The notes below the pieces were generated by a model. That model had not been told where the DNA came from. It saw nothing but the letters and a program-made list of their open reading frames with translations, and made no database searches. The position numbers and the translations under genes were made by a program. From Thermoanaerobaculia bacterium (GTDB taxonomy: Bacteria > Acidobacteriota > Thermoanaerobaculia > Gp7-AA8), in NCBI GenBank assembly GCA_023700825.1, contig JAMPYE010000118.1:1-10263 (forward strand): DNA of 10,263 bases. The letters run 5' to 3'. Position 1 is the first letter of the stretch; the number at the start of each line of letters is the position of its first letter. Positions 6,143 to 10,263 of the stretch are shown piece by piece.

Positions 6143-7696
6143 ATGCAGGATCGCAACGGCATCAATCGCCGGACCTTCGTCCAGGCGACCGCAACCACTG
6201 CGGCGGCACTCGCGGTGACGGACCTGTTTGGCCTCGGGAAGGCACTCGCCGGTACCGGGCCCGCCGAAGGGATCGGCTACTTTTCGCGCTTCGGCGTCAC
6301 CGAGAAGCTGATCAAGGACACGCTGGGCGCGGCCCTCTCGCGGGGCGGCGACTATGCCGACGTCTTCTTCCAGCATCGCATTCTGAACAACATGACGCTC
6401 GAGGACGGGGCGGTGAACCGCGCGAGCGCAAACGTCGCGCTGGGCGTCGGCGTTCGCGTCGTCAAGGGCGACCAGACCGGCTACGGCTTCACCGAGGATC
6501 TGAACGCGGAGGCGATGAAGCGCGCCGCGCTCACCGCCGCGTCGATCGCGCAGGGCGGCTCGAAGAATGCGCCCAAGCGCCTCAACGTCACCGGCAAGGA
6601 CAACCGCTATCCGGTCAAGGTCAAGTGGGAGGACGTCCGTCCCACGCAGAAGCTCACGATCCTCAACGGCCTCAACGAGAAGACCTTCGCCGCCGACAAG
6701 CGGGTGCAGAAGGTGAACATCAATTTCATGGACGGTAGCGGCGTCATCCTGATCGCCGACTCGAATGGCCGGATCGTCGAGGACTTCCAGCCGATGACGA
6801 GCGTCTACCTCTCCGTCGTCGCCGAGCAGAACGGGCGCAAGGAGAACAACACCGTCAACGTCGCCGCGCGCTCGGACATCGAGTTCTACAACCCCGCGCG
6901 CCTCGACAAGCTCGTCTCCGACGGCATCGCGAAGACGATGATCCTGTTCGACGCCGTGCAGCCGCCCGCGGGCGAGATGCCGGTCGTCCTCGGCGCAGGC
7001 TCCTCGGGGATCCTTCTCCACGAGGCGATCGGCCACGGGATGGAAGCCGACTTCAATCGCAAGAACGTCTCGATCTACTCCGACAAGATCGGCAAGCCGA
7101 TCGCGAAGGACTTCGTCAACATCATCGACGAAGGCACCCAGGTCGCTGCTCGCGGCGCGATCAACGTCGACGACGAGGGAAACAACGTCGGCAAGACGAT
7201 GCTCGTCGAGAAGGGCATCCTCTCGACCTACCTGCACGACTCGATCTCCGCGAAGCACTACGGCGTGAAGCCGACCGGCAACGGCCGGCGCCAGGGCTAC
7301 GAGTACGCGCCGATGCCGCGCATGAGATCGACCTACATGCTCCCCGGCCCGCACAAGCGCGACGAGATCATCGCGTCGGTCAAGAAGGGGATCTACTGCG
7401 ATCACTTCTCGAACGGCCAGGTCAACATCGGCGCCGGCGACTTCACGTTCTTCGTCAAGAACGGCTTCCTCATCGAGGACGGCAAGCTGACGACACCGAT
7501 CAAGGACGTCAACATCATCGGCAACGGGCCGAAGGTCCTCGAGCTCGTCGACATGGTCGCCGACGACCTGAAGATCGACGAAGGCGGCTGGACCTGCGGC
7601 AAGGACGGCCAGTCGGTCCCGGTCTCGCAGGGGATGCCCACCGTGCGCGTCGCCTCGATCACCGTCGGCGGCCGCAGCGAAGCGAAGAAGGGTTGA
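6143..7696 (+). CDS. tldD: TldD-type metalloprotease subunit with Tat signal
   Basis: A 517-residue TldD homologue, the catalytic half of the TldD/TldE heterodimeric protease. Residues 1-36 look like a twin-arginine signal: Asn-Arg-Arg-Thr-Phe-Val-Gln at 8-14, a mild Ala/Leu-rich core, then Ala-Leu-Ala near 34-36. The catalytic His-Glu-Ala-Ile-Gly-His is at 293-298, the HExxxH form specific to TldD. Cys485 in the C-terminal Cys-Gly-Lys-Asp-Gly-Gln-Ser-Val stretch matches what I recall as the third zinc ligand of E. coli TldD (about 480 residues). All key residues are intact. The extra length is mostly the N-terminal signal. It is followed after 10 nt by its partner tldE. Known TldD/TldE acts in the cytoplasm on unfolded peptides (microcin B17 maturation, CcdA degradation), so export would be a departure. 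No peptide precursor gene is visible nearby. Gene family certain; Tat export probable but untested. Confidence 0.93.
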   Translation: MQDRNGINRRTFVQATATTAAALAVTDLFGLGKALAGTGPAEGIGYFSRFGVTEKLIKDTLGAALSRGGDYADVFFQHRILNNMTLEDGAVNRASANVALGVGVRVVKGDQTGYGFTEDLNAEAMKRAALTAASIAQGGSKNAPKRLNVTGKDNRYPVKVKWEDVRPTQKLTILNGLNEKTFAADKRVQKVNINFMDGSGVILIADSNGRIVEDFQPMTSVYLSVVAEQNGRKENNTVNVAARSDIEFYNPARLDKLVSDGIAKTMILFDAVQPPAGEMPVVLGAGSSGILLHEAIGHGMEADFNRKNVSIYSDKIGKPIAKDFVNIIDEGTQVAARGAINVDDEGNNVGKTMLVEKGILSTYLHDSISAKHYGVKPTGNGRRQGYEYAPMPRMRSTYMLPGPHKRDEIIASVKKGIYCDHFSNGQVNIGAGDFTFFVKNGFLIEDGKLTTPIKDVNIIGNGPKVLELVDMVADDLKIDEGGWTCGKDGQSVPVSQGMPTVRVASITVGGRSEAKKG

Positions 7697-7706
7697 GGAG
7701 GCGATC

Positions 7707-9050
7707 ATGAGCAAAACGACGAACACTACGAATGACATGCTCGCGATCGCGCAGTCCTGCATCGAGATCGCGAAAAAGAAAGGGGCGAAGGAAGCCTCGG
7801 CCGGCGCCTACCGGGTCCGCAACGTCGACTTCCAGTGGCGTGACGGCAAGCCGGAGAAGGTCGAGGAGTCGACCACGCGCGGCGTGCAGCTCGCGGTCTT
7901 CGCCGACGAGCGCTACGCCGTCGTGTCGACGAGCGACCTGCGCCCCGACGCACTGGAGACCTTCATCGGCGATGCCGTCGTCCTCGCGAAGAGCCTCGCG
8001 AAGGACCCGTACCGCGCCCTCCCCGACCCCGAGCTCTACAAGGGACAGTCGAGCGTCGACCTGGCGCTCGAAGACCCGAAGTACGACACGGTGACGCCCG
8101 AGATTCGACAGAAGATCGCGAAGGAAGCCGAGACCGCGGCACGCGCGGTGAAGGGCAGCGAGGCGATTCTCTCGGTCACCTCCAACGTCAGCGACACGCT
8201 GACCGAGCGCTTCCTCGTGAACTCGAACGGCTTCTCGGGCAAGCGCCGCGACACCACGTTCTTCGTCTCGGCGCAGGTCAGCGTCAAGGACAAGGACGGA
8301 CGCCGCCCCGAGGACTATTCGTACGCGGGAGCGCGGCACTTCAGCGAAGTGCCTTCGGGGGCGATCATCGGCCGCGAGGCCGGCGAGCGCACCCTCGCCC
8401 GGCTCGGCGCGAAGAAGGGCGACTCGGCCGCGATGGCGATGGTGATCGACAACCGCGCCTCCGGTCGAATGGTCTCGTTCCTCATGGGCCCTCTCTCCGG
8501 AGCGTCGATCCAGCAGAAGCGCTCATTCCTCGAGGGCAAACTCGGACAGCAGGTCTTCGGCGAAAAGGTCACGATCATCGACGATCCGTTCATCCCCAGG
8601 GCGTTCGGCTCGCGCCATTTCGACAACGAAGGCATCGCGGCGAAAAAGCGCCCGGTGGTCGAGGCCGGCGTGCTCGAGAGTTACTACATCGATTCGTACT
8701 ACGGAAAGAAGCTCGGAGTCACGCCCACCTCGGGCAGCGCGTCGAACCTCAGCTGGAAGCTCGGTGACAAGAACCGCGACGCGCTGGTCGCCGGCATCCA
8801 GGACGGGATCCTCGTCACGGGATTCCTCGGCGGGAACTCCAACGGGCTGACGGGCGACTTCTCCCTCGGCGTGCAGGGCTTCCGTATCCGCGGTGGCAAA
8901 CTCGCCGAGCCCGTCGGCGAGATGAACATCTCCGGCAACCACCTCGAGTTCTGGAAAACGCTCGTCGCGGTCGGCAACGATCCGTTCCCCTACTCCGCGA
9001 TGCGCACCCCGACCCTCGTCTTCGACGGCGTCAGCTTTGCGGGCGTGTAG
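7707..9050 (+). CDS. pmbA: TldE/PmbA partner subunit, no signal peptide
   Basis: A 447-residue TldE (PmbA) homologue, the normal length for E. coli PmbA. A GAGGAGG ribosome-binding site lies 5 nt before the ATG, overlapping the tldD stop, so the two are co-transcribed and probably coupled. The HExxxH motif of TldD is absent; the equivalent region (about 256-271) reads Ser-Phe-Leu-Met-Gly-Pro-Leu-Ser-Gly, as in other TldE proteins. Further conserved TldE stretches are Ile-Asp-Asp-Pro at 291-294, Phe-Asp-Asn-Glu-Gly at 305-309, and the C-terminal Leu-Thr-Gly-Asp-Phe-Ser-Leu-Gly at 381-388. In the known heterodimer TldE completes the cleft without binding zinc. The N-terminus (Ser-Lys-Thr-Thr-Asn) has no hydrophobic core, so it cannot be exported alone. 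It is either cytoplasmic and mismatched with its Tat-tagged partner, or carried out bound to it. A strong terminator follows 26 nt after the stop. Confidence 0.93.
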   Translation: MSKTTNTTNDMLAIAQSCIEIAKKKGAKEASAGAYRVRNVDFQWRDGKPEKVEESTTRGVQLAVFADERYAVVSTSDLRPDALETFIGDAVVLAKSLAKDPYRALPDPELYKGQSSVDLALEDPKYDTVTPEIRQKIAKEAETAARAVKGSEAILSVTSNVSDTLTERFLVNSNGFSGKRRDTTFFVSAQVSVKDKDGRRPEDYSYAGARHFSEVPSGAIIGREAGERTLARLGAKKGDSAAMAMVIDNRASGRMVSFLMGPLSGASIQQKRSFLEGKLGQQVFGEKVTIIDDPFIPRAFGSRHFDNEGIAAKKRPVVEAGVLESYYIDSYYGKKLGVTPTSGSASNLSWKLGDKNRDALVAGIQDGILVTGFLGGNSNGLTGDFSLGVQGFRIRGGKLAEPVGEMNISGNHLEFWKTLVAVGNDPFPYSAMRTPTLVFDGVSFAGV

Positions 9051-9075
9051 TTTCGTTCAGCTTTGAATCGTGCGC

Positions 9076-9110
9076 GAAGGCCCGCGGAAACGCGGGCCTT
9101 CTTGTTTCTG
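9076..9110 (+). terminator. Rho-independent terminator of the tldD-tldE operon
   Basis: GAAGGCCCGCG (9076-9086) and CGCGGGCCTTC (9091-9101) form a perfect 11-bp stem capped by a GAAA tetraloop, followed by TTGTTTCTG. It starts 26 nt after the tldE stop codon. The stable tetraloop and trailing T-rich tract make this a convincing intrinsic terminator. Confidence 0.9.
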
Positions 9111-9113
9111 TAC

Positions 9114-9229
9114 ACAATGAATGCAGAACGCAGAATGCAGAAGAGAAGAATGTAGAACGGGAAACCGCACCGCTCCGCGAGCACCGCTCTACATTCCTGA
9201 TTCTGCATTCTCCGTTCAGCATTCAATGT
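9114..9229. repeat. Long imperfect inverted repeat, MITE- or REP-like
   Basis: Left arm 9119-9160 and right arm 9184-9224 are near-complementary. There are 24 positions with two mismatches, a 6/5-nt internal loop, then 12 positions with one mismatch, closing on a 23-nt loop. Pairing continues weakly outward to about 9114 and 9229. The left arm itself holds three GAATGCAGAA-like units (starting 9119, 9133, 9148), mirrored in the right arm. No reading frame, transposase or clear flanking target duplication was seen. The arms are A-rich on one side, unlike the GC-rich neighbourhood, suggesting an inserted or mobile non-coding element. Confidence 0.75.
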
Positions 9230-9343
9230 TTCAGCCTCCCTCGTCACGTCTACGATCCCCTGAATGAATCCCCTCCGGTATGTCGCCCGCGCCAGAAGGA
9301 CTGCTCGAGAAACCACACCGCAACGCAAGAAGACCGCCGGCAC
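9230..9343. other. Intergenic stretch without recognised features
   Basis: The part of the 334-bp gap between the long inverted repeat and the candidate -10 of the next operon. I see no gene, RNA structure or clear repeat, apart from a short GATCCCCTG at 9254 that recurs at 9350. Confidence 0.5.
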
Positions 9344-9349
9344 TATACT
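9344..9349 (+). promoter_or_regulatory. Candidate -10 element of the oxidoreductase operon
   Basis: TATACT matches five of six bases of the -10 consensus and stands out in GC-rich DNA 36 nt before the start codon, implying a leader of roughly 30 nt. No convincing -35 is present at 16-18 bp spacing, so the promoter may be activator-dependent or use another sigma factor. Confidence 0.4.
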
Positions 9350-9384
9350 GATCCCCTGCCACCACATTGGAGGGACTGTTCGAC

Positions 9385-9849
9385 ATGAAGCTGAAGGTCA
9401 ACAAGAAGTCCTACGATATCGAGGTCAATCCCGAGAAGCCGCTCCTCTGGGTCATCCGGGAGGAGTTAGGCCTCACGGGCACGAAGTTCGGGTGCGGGAT
9501 GGCACAATGCGGCGCCTGCACGGTGCATCTCGACGGCGAGGCGATTCGCTCCTGCGTGACGCCGGTGTCGGAGGTCGGGGCCGCGGAAGTCACGACCATC
9601 GAGGGGCTCGTCTCCGACCTCGGCAAGCACCTCCACGCGGCGTTCATCGCCGAGGACGTGCCGCAATGCGGGTACTGCCAGCCGGGACAGATCATGTCGG
9701 CGGCTGGCCTTCTCGGCACGAAGCCGAAGCCGACGGACGCCGACATCGACGACGCGATGAGCGGCAACCTCTGCCGTTGCGGCACCTATCAGCGCATCCG
9801 GAAAGCGATTCATCTCGCCGCGAAGATGAAAGCAGCGGAGGCGAAATGA
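9385..9849 (+). CDS. [2Fe-2S] subunit of a xanthine-dehydrogenase-family oxidoreductase (IorA-like)
   Basis: A 154-residue electron-transfer subunit of a molybdenum hydroxylase. It passes electrons from the molybdenum centre of the large subunit encoded next. The plant-type ferredoxin domain holds one [2Fe-2S] cluster on Cys37, Cys42, Cys45 and Cys57. The C-terminal four-helix domain holds the second on Cys95, Cys98, Cys130 and Cys132. All eight ligands are present. The Tyr-Gln-Arg-Ile-Arg-Lys-Ala-Ile stretch at 135-142 is typical of the isoquinoline 1-oxidoreductase alpha-subunit type rather than true xanthine dehydrogenase. The ATG at 9385 is chosen over an in-frame TTG at 9367 because GGAGGG (9369-9374) lies between them, 10 nt before the ATG. 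There is no signal peptide. The gene overlaps the next by 4 nt (ATGA). The substrate cannot be told from sequence. Confidence 0.93.
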   Translation: MKLKVNKKSYDIEVNPEKPLLWVIREELGLTGTKFGCGMAQCGACTVHLDGEAIRSCVTPVSEVGAAEVTTIEGLVSDLGKHLHAAFIAEDVPQCGYCQPGQIMSAAGLLGTKPKPTDADIDDAMSGNLCRCGTYQRIRKAIHLAAKMKAAEAK

Positions 9850-10263
9850 GCAAGCCGGGAAGCGTCAACCGTCGTGATTTTCTGAAGACCGGCGCGGTCG
9901 CCGGTGGCAGTCTCGTCATCAGCTTCTACGTTCCCGGCTTCGGCCGGTCGCTCGGCGCCGCCGAGCCCTCGCCGACGTTCACGCCGAACGCGTTTCTCCG
10001 CATCGCCCCGGACGAGTCGGTGACGGTCGTCATCAACCACTCGGAGATGGGCCAGGGAGTCACCACCTCGCTCGCGATGCTCGTCGCCGACGAGATGGAC
10101 GCGGACTGGAACCGCGTCCGTGTCGAGTTCTCCACGGTCGACGCGGTCTACAACCACACCGTGTTCGGCGTGATGCTGACCGGTGGAAGCACGACCACGA
10201 CGTCCGAGTGGGAGCGGTTCAGGAAGGCCGGGGCCACCGCACGCGCGATGCTCGTGGCCACCG
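9846..10263 (+). CDS. Tat-exported molybdopterin-binding large subunit (IorB-like, partial)
   Basis: The first 139 codons of a protein that in this family is about 700-750 residues. It starts in a 4-nt overlap with the small-subunit stop, so translation is coupled. Asn-Arg-Arg-Asp-Phe-Leu-Lys at 8-14 is a classic twin-arginine motif, followed by a Gly/Ala/Val core and an Ala-Ala region near 38-39. Mature sequence then shows Glu-Met-Gly-Gln-Gly-Val at 65-70, Ala-Asp-Glu-Met-Asp-Ala-Asp-Trp at 79-86, and Thr-Gly-Gly-Ser-Thr-Thr-Thr at 110-116. These are characteristic of the isoquinoline 1-oxidoreductase beta-subunit branch of molybdenum hydroxylases. The active-site glutamate and most cofactor-binding segments lie beyond the window. 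Members act on N-heterocycles or aldehydes; the substrate is unknown here. The signal-less iron-sulfur subunit is expected to be exported in complex with this one. Confidence 0.92.
   Translation, partial: MSKPGSVNRRDFLKTGAVAGGSLVISFYVPGFGRSLGAAEPSPTFTPNAFLRIAPDESVTVVINHSEMGQGVTTSLAMLVADEMDADWNRVRVEFSTVDAVYNHTVFGVMLTGGSTTTTSEWERFRKAGATARAMLVAT

Noticed and set aside
6029..7762. A 577-codon minus-strand frame opposite tldD
   Set aside because: Same composition artefact. tldD on the other strand has a perfect ribosome-binding site, full-length homology motifs and catalytic residues.
6143..9050. A microcin- or RiPP-type maturation cluster around tldD/tldE
   Set aside because: No precursor peptide, cyclodehydratase, radical SAM enzyme or transporter is in the window; family membership alone does not support it.
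9114..9229. CRISPR-like array from the repeated GAATGCAGAA units
   Set aside because: Units are only 10 bp, spaced 14-15 bp, inverted between arms, with no spacers or cas genes. It is an inverted repeat, not an array.

Overview
This is a GC-rich, densely coding bacterial window with no phage, transposon, CRISPR or RNA gene that I could find. The gene types suggest a Gram-negative soil or sediment lineage, most plausibly Acidobacteriota or a neighbour: a secreted M3 oligopeptidase, a Tat-tagged TldD, an isoquinoline-oxidoreductase-like molybdenum enzyme, an ECF sigma / one-TM anti-sigma / PDZ operon, and degenerate intergenic repeats. That taxonomic guess is inference from style, not a marker gene.

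Layout. Positions 1-1468 (minus strand) hold a compact operon: an ECF sigma factor, a probable one-pass anti-sigma factor overlapping it by 8 nt, and, 22 nt further on, a secreted PDZ-domain protein that runs off the left edge. Upstream of the sigma gene is a GGAAC/CGTT-type candidate autoregulatory promoter, preceded by a G9 tract and a degenerate 7-bp repeat array. Positions 1622-1773 carry four consecutive inverted repeats. Positions 1785-3656 (minus) encode a secreted oligoendopeptidase F-like metallopeptidase.

A 216-bp divergent intergenic region with two GTGCG-type dyads separates it from a 691-residue membrane protein on the plus strand (3873-5948). That protein has a spermidine-synthase-like methyltransferase fold between membrane blocks. 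Next come tldD (6143-7696) and a tldE/pmbA partner (7707-9050), closed by a textbook intrinsic terminator. TldD has a twin-arginine signal peptide and TldE has none. An unusual ~106-bp imperfect hairpin follows. The last operon is a [2Fe-2S] subunit (9385-9849) overlapping by 4 nt a Tat-tagged molybdopterin-binding large subunit that runs off the right edge.

Common theme. Nearly everything points at the cell envelope: an envelope-stress-type sigma module, a secreted oligopeptidase, and two two-subunit enzymes in which only one partner carries a Tat signal. The most interesting hypothesis is that TldD/TldE acts outside the cytoplasm, with TldE exported as a hitchhiker on folded TldD. This is the arrangement already expected for the molybdenum enzyme next door.
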